A stretch of DNA of 64,000 nucleotides from Elizabethkingia miricola (GTDB lineage: Bacteria; Bacteroidota; Bacteroidia; Flavobacteriales; Weeksellaceae), in NCBI RefSeq assembly GCF_001675285.1, contig NZ_LSGQ01000007.1, forward strand, positions 186,001-250,000, written 5' to 3'. The position numbers and the translations under genes are program-made. Shown here piece after piece: positions 1 to 8,018 of this stretch (position 1 is its first letter; every line of letters starts with the position of its first letter). The notes beneath the pieces were generated by a model. The model did not search any database. It was not told the DNA's origin and was given only the letters and a program-made list of their open reading frames with translations.

Positions 1-134
1 ATAGAATGGTAATACACTCCCAAAATCACAAAAAGATGAAAAAGTAAAACCAGTAATGATATCTGGTTTTTGAATAATATACAAAAACACACTTCAGAAA
101 TATTATTCATTAATTGGCAAATTTAGTTTGCAAA

Positions 135-167
135 GAACAGGTGGCCTTCGGGGCATCTGTTTTTTTA
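135..167 (+). terminator. Rho-independent terminator of an upstream plus-strand gene
   Basis: A GC-rich stem (AACAGGTGGCC with GGGCATCTGTT, one mismatch and one G-T pair) closes on a TTCG tetraloop and is followed by a run of seven T. It must serve a plus-strand gene that ends at or before the left edge of the window. Confidence 0.75.
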
Positions 168-195
168 TTAAAAAACAGCTATAGGTAAATTAAAA

Positions 196-227
196 TAGTA
201 TCATAGGTATCAGTACCTATGATACTA
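196..227 (-). terminator. ltaE: Terminator of the threonine aldolase gene
   Basis: Perfect 14-bp inverted repeat (arms TAGTATCATAGGTA and TACCTATGATACTA) with a 4-base loop, seven bases past the stop codon of the minus-strand gene. On the minus strand it is followed by TTTTAATTT. Confidence 0.7.
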
Positions 228-234
228 ATATATA

Positions 235-1272
235 TTAGAATTTTATATTGCTTATTTTTTCAGTAAAAAGATTTAGCTGGTCATCTGTAAAATCCAGGTG
301 AGTGACAAACCGGACAAGATCTTTTCCAAAAGAAGAGCAGTAGATATTTTGTTCTTTAAGCTTGTTTACAAAAGTTGTAGAATCAATGGTTTCCGGAAGT
401 TTTGCCATTACAATATTAGTAGCTACAGGATTGATGTACTCAACTTCTGGTAATACAGAAAGTATTTTTTCAAGTTCTTTTGCTCTTTTGTGATCGTCTT
501 TTAACAAGTTTATGTGATTGTCCAAAGCATAAATTCCTGCTGCAGCCAGCCCTCCGGCCTGTCTCCAGCCTCCGCCCATTAGCTTTCTCAGTCGTCTGGC
601 TTTAGTTATTTTATCTTTTTTGCCAATAAGCAATGAACCTACAGGGCAGCCTAGACCTTTTGAAAGACATATTGAAATTGTATCAAAGGCTTGGCCATAA
701 TCCAAAGGTGTTTCCCGTGTTTCTGTAAGTGCATTGAAAAGGCGGGCACCATCGAGATGGAAAGCCATATTGTTTTGTGTACAGATTTCTTTGATTTTCA
801 TAATTTCTTTGAAATCATAAAAGGCACCGCCTCCTTTATTGGTTGTGTTTTCCAGTGCTACGAGACTTGTTATAGGCTGGTGTATATCCTCTCTGTTATT
901 AATGGATCCTTGTACAGCTTCTGCACTGATCATTCCGTATTTACCTTCCAATGGCCTTACAGAGCATAGTGAATTTACAGCAATTCCACCGCCTTCATAC
1001 AAGTAGATATGTGCCAGCTTATCACAGATTACTTCATCTCCGGGCTGTGTATGTACTTTTATTCCCAACTGGTTTGTCATTGTGCCTGTCGGGCAGAAAA
1101 GAGCTGCTTCCATTCCGAACATTACAGCTACCTTTTTTTCCAGTTCATTAACAGTAGGATCTTCACCATATACATCATCTCCCAAGACTGCATTAGCCAT
1201 TGCTTCTTTCATCCCTCTTGTAGGAAGTGTGAGGGTATCACTTCTTAAATCTATTTTACTTAGATTAATCAT
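235..1272 (-). CDS. ltaE: Low-specificity L-threonine aldolase
   Basis: PLP-dependent fold-type I enzyme that cleaves L-threonine or L-allo-threonine to glycine and acetaldehyde in the cytoplasm. The N-terminal [10 protein letters not shown] and [11 protein letters not shown] motifs and the [10 protein letters not shown] block, whose lysine (about residue 205) should form the Schiff base with PLP, identify the family. I use the ATG at 1272, giving 345 residues. That is the family's usual length and starts just before the conserved LRSDT. The frame is open for another 43 codons upstream, but that part is lysine- and phenylalanine-rich and unlike the family. It stands alone, with its own terminator, downstream of the tandem repeat units on the same strand. 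Confidence 0.95.
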   Translation of the reverse strand: MINLSKIDLRSDTLTLPTRGMKEAMANAVLGDDVYGEDPTVNELEKKVAVMFGMEAALFCPTGTMTNQLGIKVHTQPGDEVICDKLAHIYLYEGGGIAVNSLCSVRPLEGKYGMISAEAVQGSINNREDIHQPITSLVALENTTNKGGGAFYDFKEIMKIKEICTQNNMAFHLDGARLFNALTETRETPLDYGQAFDTISICLSKGLGCPVGSLLIGKKDKITKARRLRKLMGGGWRQAGGLAAAGIYALDNHINLLKDDHKRAKELEKILSVLPEVEYINPVATNIVMAKLPETIDSTTFVNKLKEQNIYCSSFGKDLVRFVTHLDFTDDQLNLFTEKISNIKF

Positions 1273-1510
1273 TTCGCGTATGTTTTTTATTGTAAGGCTA
1301 AATTTATAGTATTGTATTTTTAAATCCAAAATTTTTTTATTCTTCATAAGGTTATTTAGAATGTGTTGTAGTAAAACTTTAACTTTAAAATGAAATAACA
1401 CAGATTATAAATAAAACTTTAATACAGCCTTAATTGTTGAAATTTTTAATAAATAGTGTAGGATTTATGTTTGTGAAAGACTGGTTGTGTATAAATATAT
1501 AGATAAAAAA

Positions 1511-1533
1511 GAGACTGCCTTTTGGACAGTCTC
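1511..1533 (-). terminator. Terminator of repeat unit copy 1
   Basis: On the minus strand GAGACTG and CAGTCTC pair around an AAAA loop, with one bulged base, and T6 follows. The same hairpin recurs in copy 2 at 1909-1929. Confidence 0.7.
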
Positions 1534-1679
1534 GATTTTTTGTAGAAATCTCCTTCTTCTTAATGAATGATCTCAAAATACCAATCTCTCTGTTTATATA
1601 TTGTGTTTGTGTTTTTATAAATCAGTTGTTTCGAGAGAACTGGCTGATGATCATTTGGATACTTCTGTAATAAATTTCA

Positions 1680-1787
1680 TCATTTGCGTTTTTTATAACT
1701 ATAGTTTAGTTTAGTATTTGCATAGTCATAAAAATATTTACCGGAAATTAAAAAGCCTCCTACCGCATTTTTAATTTTGTGTTTCAT
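1680..1787 (-). CDS. Putative 35-residue cationic peptide (repeat copy 1)
   Basis: I do not recognise this small ORF. From the ATG at 1787 it reads MKHKIKNAVGGFLISGKYF and continues to a basic C-terminus (YKKRK). The frame is open further upstream to 1871, but only the part from 1787 is shared with copy 2. The peptide is basic, with a short glycine-containing hydrophobic stretch. The GG at residues 10-11 resembles a double-glycine cleavage site, but the leader would be unusually short, so I do not call a bacteriocin. The stop codon overlaps a 10-codon ORF starting ATGATG that is also kept in copy 2. The conserved setting supports a real gene; the function is unknown. Confidence 0.4.
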   Translation of the reverse strand: MKHKIKNAVGGFLISGKYFYDYANTKLNYSYKKRK

Positions 1788-1850
1788 TTGGTAAATTTTG
1801 CTTCTACAAAGTAACGACATCCGGGAGACAGATACCTCATAAAGAGCCTC

Positions 1851-1883
1851 GATATATATCGATAAAGACATAGATATATATCG
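1851..1883 (-). promoter_or_regulatory. Paired GATATATATCG sites, copy 1
   Basis: GATATATATCG occurs at 1851-1861 and again at 1873-1883, exactly 22 bp (about two helical turns) apart and 64-96 bases upstream of the small ORF start. Each half is near-palindromic, so the pair could bind a dimeric regulator or fold as a hairpin. The same geometry recurs in copy 2. Confidence 0.55.
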
Positions 1884-1908
1884 GTTACCTGCTGAATACA
1901 GATAAAAA

Positions 1909-1929
1909 AGACTGCCTAAAAGACAGTCT
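1909..1929 (-). terminator. Terminator of repeat unit copy 2
   Basis: Same hairpin as at 1511-1533 with small changes (AGACTG pairing with CAGTCT) and T6 on the minus strand. It separates the two copies into independent transcription units. Confidence 0.65.
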
Positions 1930-2103
1930 CAATTTTTTTGTAGAAATCTCCTTCTTCTTAATGAATGATCTCAAAAATACCAATCTCTCTGTTTATATAT
2001 TGTGTTTGTGTTTTTATAAATCAGTTGTTTCGAGAGAACTGGCTGATGATCATTTGGATACTTCTGTAATAAATTTCATCATTTGTGCTTTTTATAACTA
2101 TAG

Positions 2104-2181
2104 TTTAGTATTTGCATAGCCATAAAGATATTTACCGGAAATTAAAAAGCCTCCTACCGCATTTTTAATTTTGTGTTTCAT
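2104..2181 (-). CDS. Putative 25-residue peptide (repeat copy 2, shortened)
   Basis: Counterpart of the ORF at 1680-1787. The first 18 residues are identical, followed by F-to-L and D-to-G changes. A 5-base difference (TTTAG present twice in copy 1, once in copy 2) brings a TAG stop after ANTKL, removing the basic tail. Either copy 2 is a decayed duplicate or the peptide is not the functional product. Confidence 0.3.
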
Positions 2182-2244
2182 TTGGTAAATTTTGCTTTTA
2201 CAAAGTAACGACATCCGAAAGAAAGATGCCTAATAAAAGGCATC

Positions 2245-2277
2245 GATATATATCGAGAAGGGTATAGATATATATCG
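2245..2277 (-). promoter_or_regulatory. Paired GATATATATCG sites, copy 2
   Basis: GATATATATCG at 2245-2255 and 2267-2277, again 22 bp apart and again 64-96 bases upstream of the short ORF. Identical spacing in both copies argues that it is functional. Confidence 0.55.
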
Positions 2278-2325
2278 ATGAATTATCGATGTTCAGTAGG
2301 AATGAATGAAGTGTTTTTTGAAACC

Positions 2326-2967
2326 CTATATTTTATGATGGGTTTTTATAAGGTCTATAAGTTCAACAAGGTTTTCTATTTTCAGTTTATCAAAAATATT
2401 TTTCTTGATTGTACTTACGGTATTCTGCTTTATATCCAACTGATTGGCAATTTCCAGATTACCATGTCCTTCTGCATACATCTCTGCTATTTGCAATTCT
2501 CTTTTAGTCAGATTGCTAAGAGGATTTACTGAACCAGGGTTATTGGCATACTGGACTAAAATATTTCGAACAGTTTCGGATAGGTATTCGCCTTTATGGA
2601 CAATACTTCTGATAGCTTGTTCCACTTCTTCTTCTTCGCTTAGTTTACTAAGGTATCCATTCGCTCCTGCATGTATAAACTTAATGGCATGGAGATTTTC
2701 CTCAAGACCCGAAAAAATAAGAATCCTAAGGTCAGGATTTGCATCTTTTAGCTGAGGTAGTATATGCAGACTATTTCCGTCCGGAAAATGAGCATCAATT
2801 ACCAGGATTTCCACACCTTTTGTCTTTATAAGTTCTTCAACCTGATGCAAAGCAGAGGTATGATGTACGATGGCATTCGGAACACATTCATGAATTACAA
2901 TTTCAATTCCGTGTCTTACAATACTGTGATCGTCCGCTAAAAGAAATACAATCTCTTTATTCTCCAT
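2326..2967 (-). CDS. LuxR/NarL-family response regulator
   Basis: Cytoplasmic two-component transcription factor. The N-terminal receiver domain has the acidic pair in LLADDHS and the phospho-acceptor Asp at about residue 58 in ILVIDAHFPDG. The C-terminal LuxR-type helix-turn-helix starts near NLTKRELQIAEMYAEG and includes LDIKQNTVSTIKKNIFDKL. I choose the ATG at 2967, which places the receiver directly after the start. That overlaps the kinase stop by 11 bases, so the two are translationally coupled. The duplicated units with paired dyads lie immediately downstream and could be targets, but that is inference. Confidence 0.9.
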   Translation of the reverse strand: MENKEIVFLLADDHSIVRHGIEIVIHECVPNAIVHHTSALHQVEELIKTKGVEILVIDAHFPDGNSLHILPQLKDANPDLRILIFSGLEENLHAIKFIHAGANGYLSKLSEEEEVEQAIRSIVHKGEYLSETVRNILVQYANNPGSVNPLSNLTKRELQIAEMYAEGHGNLEIANQLDIKQNTVSTIKKNIFDKLKIENLVELIDLIKTHHKI

Positions 2968-4738
2968 TTGTAGTTCTGTTACTGTCAATATTTAAATTTA
3001 TTCTAAATGTTACCTGTGTTCCTTTACGGAGTTCACTTGCAACAGAAATATCACCGTTAAATAATTCTACAATTTCCTTGCATAAATTCAAACCTAACCC
3101 GGCTCCAAGATTATCGATTTCATCGGATACCATTCCCTGATAATAAGGTTCAAAAATCTTTTTCAGATCGGTTTCCGAGATTCCGGAGCCTGTATCACTA
3201 ATCACCGTTGTCAGAACAATTTTATCTTTGCCTGCCATTTCGGTAGCCAGATCTAGCTTAATCTGTCCGTTTTCTGTAAACTTATTGGCATTCCCCAGAA
3301 TATTCATCAATAATTGATTGATCTTTATATTATCTGAATGTACAACAATATCTGCAGGTATTTGGTCATTTACAATAAATTTGTTGTTTCTGGTTTCTAT
3401 ATAAGGAGCGATAGCTGTTGCAATAGCATTAATTTCATCTTTAAGAATAAAGGTCGTATTAACTAATTTCTGACCGGCATCCTGATTTTTTGTATACTCC
3501 AAAATCTGATTGGATTGTATAAGCAGAGAGCTATTGGTAAACTTGATAGAATTAAGGTAACCTTTTATCGTTTCATCTTTCGTCGTCCTGGTGATTTTAT
3601 CAATAAAAATATTGATAATTTTCAATGGTGATCTTAGTTCATGACTTAGCATACCCAGTATTCTGTTTTTGAAACCAAGATTCTTTTTATTTAGCTCATT
3701 GGCCTCATTAAGCTTCATTTCATATATAAAAGCTATTCTTGTAAAATACATAATAAGGATAGATACAATAAACATAAGCACCATTAATCCAAGTACCAGA
3801 TAGGTTCTGGTTTTATTATTCTTGGAGCTTTGCTCGTTATACTCTTTTTCTAATTCAGATTTGAATCCTTTAATAGCATTTTCATAAACGTCAATCAGCC
3901 CGTTGCTGTATACCAGCAATTTATTGAAGTTACTATAAAACCGAAGATTATCCCGTTGGCTTTTGGCTGCAGATAACTGTACTTTTTTGATCTGATCCGA
4001 GTAATGCTTGTTTATGGATTTTATAGCATTATTCATTTCAGTTTTTACATTAGAAATATCTATTGTTCTATGTTTACTCTTGTCCTTACTATTATTCGTT
4101 ACAGTAACAATAGTACTTTCTTTTTCTTTCTCTTTCTGAACATCAACTTTCCCTGTTATTGCATCCTTAAGACGCCCAAAGAAACCTTTCTTTTTAATTG
4201 TATCAGTTGTGGTTGTCGTTGTATGCGTCTGGGTTTGTACATCCAGATTGTCGAAATTGCTTTTATACTTTTCCGGCTCATAATATTGATCCTCAATTCT
4301 TGCAGGATGCTTTAGAGAAGATTGGTATACAGAATCCATTAACACTTTCAGGTCTAAAAGCTTTGGTGTATCTTTTTTTTGCTGGGCAAGGCTGCTTTTT
4401 AGTCCGGGACTTATACTTTCGTATTCGCCTATTTTATCAAAATTACCTTTAAGTTTCTTTAGAGACTCAAAATATAGTTTTAGATCTTTGTCATCCTGAC
4501 TGATCATATATTTCTGAAGATAGTTCTGAGCTTCTGTAAAATTCTTTCTTGAATTATCGGTCAAACCTCCCAGTACCTTGCTGTCTTTTAGTTGACTTTC
4601 GATAAACTTCAGTTTCTTTTCATTGGTGAATTCGTTGTAAAAGAAGACTGCTATAATCACCTGTACCAGTAAGATACATAGTATTAATGAGTAATGAACA
4701 ATTTTCCTCAATTTAAAATTTAAGAATTTATATTTCAT
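2957..4738 (-). CDS. Membrane-bound sensor histidine kinase
   Basis: Sensor of the two-component pair with the downstream regulator. There is an N-terminal membrane segment (about residues 12-32), a long periplasmic region of helical, threonine- and lysine-rich sequence with no recognised sensor fold, and a second membrane segment (about 311-332). The HisKA helix has LSHELRSPL with phospho-acceptor His about residue 366. The HATPase domain shows an N box (LMNILGNANKFTENG), a G1 box (ISDTGSGIS) and a G2 box (GAGLGLNLCKE). The signal is unknown. A TAACTTTG element lies upstream. Confidence 0.93.
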   Translation of the reverse strand: MKYKFLNFKLRKIVHYSLILCILLVQVIIAVFFYNEFTNEKKLKFIESQLKDSKVLGGLTDNSRKNFTEAQNYLQKYMISQDDKDLKLYFESLKKLKGNFDKIGEYESISPGLKSSLAQQKKDTPKLLDLKVLMDSVYQSSLKHPARIEDQYYEPEKYKSNFDNLDVQTQTHTTTTTTDTIKKKGFFGRLKDAITGKVDVQKEKEKESTIVTVTNNSKDKSKHRTIDISNVKTEMNNAIKSINKHYSDQIKKVQLSAAKSQRDNLRFYSNFNKLLVYSNGLIDVYENAIKGFKSELEKEYNEQSSKNNKTRTYLVLGLMVLMFIVSILIMYFTRIAFIYEMKLNEANELNKKNLGFKNRILGMLSHELRSPLKIINIFIDKITRTTKDETIKGYLNSIKFTNSSLLIQSNQILEYTKNQDAGQKLVNTTFILKDEINAIATAIAPYIETRNNKFIVNDQIPADIVVHSDNIKINQLLMNILGNANKFTENGQIKLDLATEMAGKDKIVLTTVISDTGSGISETDLKKIFEPYYQGMVSDEIDNLGAGLGLNLCKEIVELFNGDISVASELRKGTQVTFRINLNIDSNRTTNGE

Positions 4739-4853
4739 ATCTGTCTATCAACTAAATTAATTGCCTGATTACTTAAATCCGTTTAGAATTTGTTTTTAAA
4801 CAATATAATATTTTTCCCGGAAATATCGTAATTGGTGCATATCATTCAATGGG

Positions 4854-4861
4854 CAAAGTTA
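4854..4861 (-). promoter_or_regulatory. Candidate -7 element upstream of the sensor kinase
   Basis: TAACTTTG on the minus strand matches the flavobacterial TAnnTTTG element. It would give a leader of about 110 bases. No TTG is found at the expected distance, so support is moderate. Confidence 0.4.
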
Positions 4862-5006
4862 ATGTAATTTCTGTTTTTCTGTTATAGTAAATGTCTGATA
4901 AAATGCAGGCTTTGCATTATATGACCATAAATTTACAGGATTTTGTGCTAAAAAATGCTACTGAATATAATTACGGAACCTAAAATGCCATAATATATGA
5001 AGCAAA

Positions 5007-5033
5007 AAAGCCTTGTTCATTGAACAAGGCTTT
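5007..5033 (-). terminator. Terminator after the M61 protease
   Basis: 12-bp stem AAAGCCTTGTTC with GAACAAGGCTTT around a 3-base loop, T-rich on both sides. It follows the protease stop codon by about 40 bases. Confidence 0.8.
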
Positions 5034-5071
5034 CTCTGTTTTTACAGATCTGAATTATATCTGATTAAATA

Positions 5072-6928
5072 TTACTTTTTTCCTGTTAACCATTGGGTTT
5101 GCAACTTTTGCTCAGCAGGAGTAGGGTTAGCTTTATACTGTAATTTCTCGTTTACAAGTTTATCAATAATAGCTTTTCCTTTAAGATCGATTTTTTCTTT
5201 TTTATCTCCGTTTTGTCTTAAAACTGTGATAGTAACATCTTCACCTTCTTTAATGCTGGACATATAGTTGATAAAGTCTCTCATTTTTGAAAAATCAATA
5301 GTCTTTCCATTAACGGCTAGGAACTCATCTGTAGTTTTAAAACCAATGCTTTTTCCGAAAGGAGATACCTCTGCATCTGGTGAGAAAGTAAATGTATTGT
5401 TTTTGTTGTTGTAAGAAGTTGTTCCGTTCGGATTCTTCGTCAGCCAGAACATTGGTTTCTCTGTTTTTACAACTTCTACACCTACCTTGTTCAGATATTT
5501 CTCGTATGGAGTAGGCTCGCTTCCTGCGATATATTTATTGTAAAAGTCTCTTACCTGTGGATAGCCCGTAACAATAACCAGTTCATCAATTAGTTTATCA
5601 TCCTTGAATGGTTTATTCTCTCCAAATCTCTGAGATAGTTTTCTGATCATATCACGGTAACCCATTTCACCCTTCGATAGCTCTCTCAGCTCTATATCAA
5701 GACACATGGTAAGAAGTGTACCCTTTTCGTATACATTTGCATACTGATCTTTATATGCATCCTGAAGGATGTTTTTACTCATTACAGTGAATGGTAAGGT
5801 GTCTTTATATCTTTTGGAACCTGAAATTTTTTGCCCTATTCTGGCTAAGAAATCATTCTTATCAATAAGACCTTCCTGTATCTGGAATAAATTAGCAAAA
5901 TATTCGGTACCGCCTTCATACATCCATAAGTGCTGAGACATTTTTGGATCTGCATAATCGAAGTAATGTATTTCCTCGGAATGTGTTTTTAAAGGATTTA
6001 CAGTATGAAAAAACTCGTGAGAAACAACATCCGTAAGGCTCTTATCAATAGCTTCTTTAGACATAGCTTCCGGAAGGACGACACTCGTAGATTCATGGTG
6101 CTCTAATGCTCCATAGCCTTTAATGCTTGGCCCGTCTCCACCGGATAAATACAGCATAATAGCATATTTCTTATTGGTGTTCATATCGCCTAAGAATTTC
6201 TTCTGAGCAACAACCATTTTTTCCAGATTGTCTTTAAAATCTGCTGCTTTGTATTTGCCGGTAGGAGAGTATACACCCAGAACCAAATCCATACCGCCTG
6301 CATTAAAGCTTGTATAATTTGGCTTGGTATACATTAATGGTGAATCTGTTACTTTAGCGTAGTTTGCCAGAACGTAAGTATCTGTAACATCAGATTTATC
6401 CTGATCTACCAAAGCTGTAGTACCATAGAAATCTGCTGGTTTTTGTATTACCAGTCTGTAAGGTACATCCTGCATTTTATCTATATAACCAATAAAACCA
6501 TGAGTATTGATTAAATGTACTTTGTTTTCTTCAATATCCGTTCCTGAAGGTGAAAATACAGCTTTGTGTTTCGAAGTATCCGTTTCTTCATCGAAGCTGT
6601 CATTAACCAGATAAGTAACTTTAGTAAGGTCGCGTGCATTTTTAAGTGTATAAGTATTGTCGTCAACCTTTGTGTAAGCTAATTCTCTTCCTTTATTGTC
6701 GTAAAATTTGATACCTTCTATAAATCTTCCATAATCGTCCACAGAATAAGTTCCGGGAACAGTTTTTGGAAAATGAAATTTTACATCAGATGATTTCATT
6801 TTTGGAAACTCCATGGTTACCGCAACTTTGTCATCTTTTATATTAACAAGATCGATATTGGTTTTAATCGACTGAGCACTGACCATAGTAACGGCTAAAG
6901 CTCCTATCAGGGTTGTGATTTTATTCAT
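5072..6928 (-). CDS. M61-family metallopeptidase (glycyl aminopeptidase-like) with PDZ domain
   Basis: Secreted or envelope zinc peptidase of 618 residues. It has a signal peptide (about 1-18, ending VSAQS) and an N-terminal beta-rich domain. The zinc motif is HEFFH at residues 304-308, in VSHEFFHTVNPL, with the downstream acidic ligand probably in the YEGGTEYFANL helix. A C-terminal PDZ-like segment (about 505-590) contains GFKTTDEFLAVNGKTIDF. Length and order match the M61 family, whose members trim glycine- or alanine-starting peptides; the substrate here is unknown. The gene has its own terminator. Confidence 0.92.
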   Translation of the reverse strand: MNKITTLIGALAVTMVSAQSIKTNIDLVNIKDDKVAVTMEFPKMKSSDVKFHFPKTVPGTYSVDDYGRFIEGIKFYDNKGRELAYTKVDDNTYTLKNARDLTKVTYLVNDSFDEETDTSKHKAVFSPSGTDIEENKVHLINTHGFIGYIDKMQDVPYRLVIQKPADFYGTTALVDQDKSDVTDTYVLANYAKVTDSPLMYTKPNYTSFNAGGMDLVLGVYSPTGKYKAADFKDNLEKMVVAQKKFLGDMNTNKKYAIMLYLSGGDGPSIKGYGALEHHESTSVVLPEAMSKEAIDKSLTDVVSHEFFHTVNPLKTHSEEIHYFDYADPKMSQHLWMYEGGTEYFANLFQIQEGLIDKNDFLARIGQKISGSKRYKDTLPFTVMSKNILQDAYKDQYANVYEKGTLLTMCLDIELRELSKGEMGYRDMIRKLSQRFGENKPFKDDKLIDELVIVTGYPQVRDFYNKYIAGSEPTPYEKYLNKVGVEVVKTEKPMFWLTKNPNGTTSYNNKNNTFTFSPDAEVSPFGKSIGFKTTDEFLAVNGKTIDFSKMRDFINYMSSIKEGEDVTITVLRQNGDKKEKIDLKGKAIIDKLVNEKLQYKANPTPAEQKLQTQWLTGKK

Positions 6929-7011
6929 TGATATTGAATTTTACCTAATAAGTTGTTCGGCAATAATTATTTGTTACAAATGGGATAAAAAAAACTATGA
7001 GTATTACATAA

Positions 7012-7042
7012 AAAATCCTCAGCTTTTTAAGCTGAGGATTTT
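7012..7042. terminator. Terminator after the TPR protein gene
   Basis: 14-bp perfect stem (AAAATCCTCAGCTT with AAGCTGAGGATTTT) around a 3-base loop, 35 bases past the stop codon of the minus-strand TPR gene. Confidence 0.8.
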
Positions 7043-7076
7043 GGAAATTTTACCAAATGTGTTTATAACATTGTTC

Positions 7077-7583
7077 CTATTGATTGATGCTTTTGCTTAG
7101 TTTCTTTGCATCTTCATTGTTAGGATCATATTCTAAAGCTTTTGCAATATGCTTTTTTGCTTCTTCTTTATTTGTTTCATACAAGGCGAAAGCAACATAC
7201 ATATGAGCATAAGTCAGGTTTTGTTTGTTAGCTTCAACTTCTTCAGGTTTTACCGTGGTGATAAACTTCTCAAAAGAAGCCTGCGCGTTTGCTTTGTCTT
7301 TCATAGATTGATAGACGTAACCCTGTCCATAATAAGCTGGTGCCCAGTCTGGAATAGATGCACTAACTTTTTTCCAGGTTGCGAGAGCATTGGTCCAGTC
7401 TTGTTTATCCTGGTAAGCTATTGCCTCTTTTACCAAAGCATTGTTGTCCTGTTGTTTTGCCTGATCAGTGGGTTGTGATTGTTTGGTGCTGTCTGTTGTT
7501 TGTGCATAAGCTACATTTACAGATCCTAATAATAACATTCCGATTACTACTTGCTTTACACTTTTCATTTTGTTCTTGTTCAT
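7077..7583 (-). CDS. Secreted tetratricopeptide-repeat protein
   Basis: 168-residue periplasmic protein. After a signal peptide ending AYAQ (about residue 28) comes a Gln/Asp-rich linker, then about three TPR-like helical pairs (ALVKEAIAYQDKQDWTNALATWKKV, APAYYGQGYVYQSM, AHMYVAFALYETNKEEAKKHIAKAL). The repeats suggest a protein-binding scaffold; no enzymatic motif is visible. An alternative start at 7568 (MKSVKQVV) would give a more compact signal peptide. Confidence 0.85.
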   Translation of the reverse strand: MNKNKMKSVKQVVIGMLLLGSVNVAYAQTTDSTKQSQPTDQAKQQDNNALVKEAIAYQDKQDWTNALATWKKVSASIPDWAPAYYGQGYVYQSMKDKANAQASFEKFITTVKPEEVEANKQNLTYAHMYVAFALYETNKEEAKKHIAKALEYDPNNEDAKKLSKSINQ

Positions 7584-7970
7584 TTTTCTCGTTTTAGTAA
7601 TTAATATTTATTGTGATTAAAGTGCAGCAATTATGATTCCGTGTGCCGGAAAACTTTTTGAAACATTAATCTTTTTGTCTAAATATTAACAATATAAACC
7701 AGCTTTTTATGAAAACTTAAGATTGGCTTAAAGAGAAAGTATTGTGCTTTTTTGGTGAAATTTAATTTTATCCCGATCATAAAAATGGAATACTAAGCAA
7801 TATTATGGAGTGAAAATAACCTGTTGTTTCATTTGAAAAGTATAGAAATCAAATCGTTTTTATATCGAGAATAGAAATTAAATGTTTTTTTTGTTGTCAA
7901 AAATTCCGTTAAATAGGGTGTTTGTTGTTATTTAATGATTGATAATGCATTATTTTATGCAAAGAATAGA

Positions 7971-7992
7971 ACAAACAGACTTGTCTGTTTGT
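7971..7992. promoter_or_regulatory. Perfect 22-bp TetR-type operator
   Basis: Arms ACAAACAGAC and GTCTGTTTGT are exact reverse complements with a TT centre. It spans the -33 TTG of the tetR promoter and ends eight bases before the -7 element. It is therefore placed to block transcription of the adjacent regulator gene. Confidence 0.8.
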
Positions 7993-8008
7993 TTTTTTGT
8001 TATTTTTG
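7981..8008 (+). promoter_or_regulatory. tetR promoter (TTG-N17-TATTTTTG)
   Basis: TTG at 7981-7983, 17 bases, then TATTTTTG at 8001-8008. This is an exact match to the flavobacterial consensus. The start codon is at 8019, so the leader is only a few bases long. Confidence 0.75.
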
Positions 8009-8018
8009 CGATATTACC

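Larger units (their letters stand above)
1502..1900 (-). repeat. Tandem duplicated unit, copy 1
   Basis: First of two adjacent copies of a roughly 399-bp unit; the second begins at 1901. Read on the minus strand, the unit has paired GATATATATCG sites, then a short ORF starting MKHKIKNAVGG, then about 150 bases of almost identical non-coding sequence, then a terminator hairpin. The 3-prime tail differs between copies by only a few bases, whereas the ORF and the upstream segment have diverged more, including a 5-base indel. Whether the product is a peptide or an RNA cannot be decided from the sequence. Confidence 0.9.
1901..2293 (-). repeat. Tandem duplicated unit, copy 2
   Basis: Second copy of the unit described at 1502-1900. 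It reaches to within about 35 bases of the response regulator stop codon. It has the same order of paired sites, short ORF, conserved tail and terminator. It also has an inverted repeat (GATGCC and GGCATC) near 2227-2246 that is degenerate in copy 1, and an extra ATCGAT half-site at 2285-2290, 11 bp from the previous one. Confidence 0.9.
4739..5071. other. Intergenic region between kinase and M61 protease genes
   Basis: 333 bases without a credible gene. It holds the presumed kinase promoter near 4854 and the terminator at 5007-5033. I see nothing else in it. Confidence 0.6.
7584..8018. other. Intergenic region between the TPR gene and tetR
   Basis: AT-rich, divergent. The left part should hold the TPR gene promoter, though no consensus element was found. 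The right end holds the tetR promoter and operator. No further gene is credible. Confidence 0.55.

Noticed and set aside
1680-1787. Bacteriocin with double-glycine leader
   Set aside because: The GG lies at residues 10-11, too early for a normal leader, and no peptidase-containing transporter or immunity gene is nearby.
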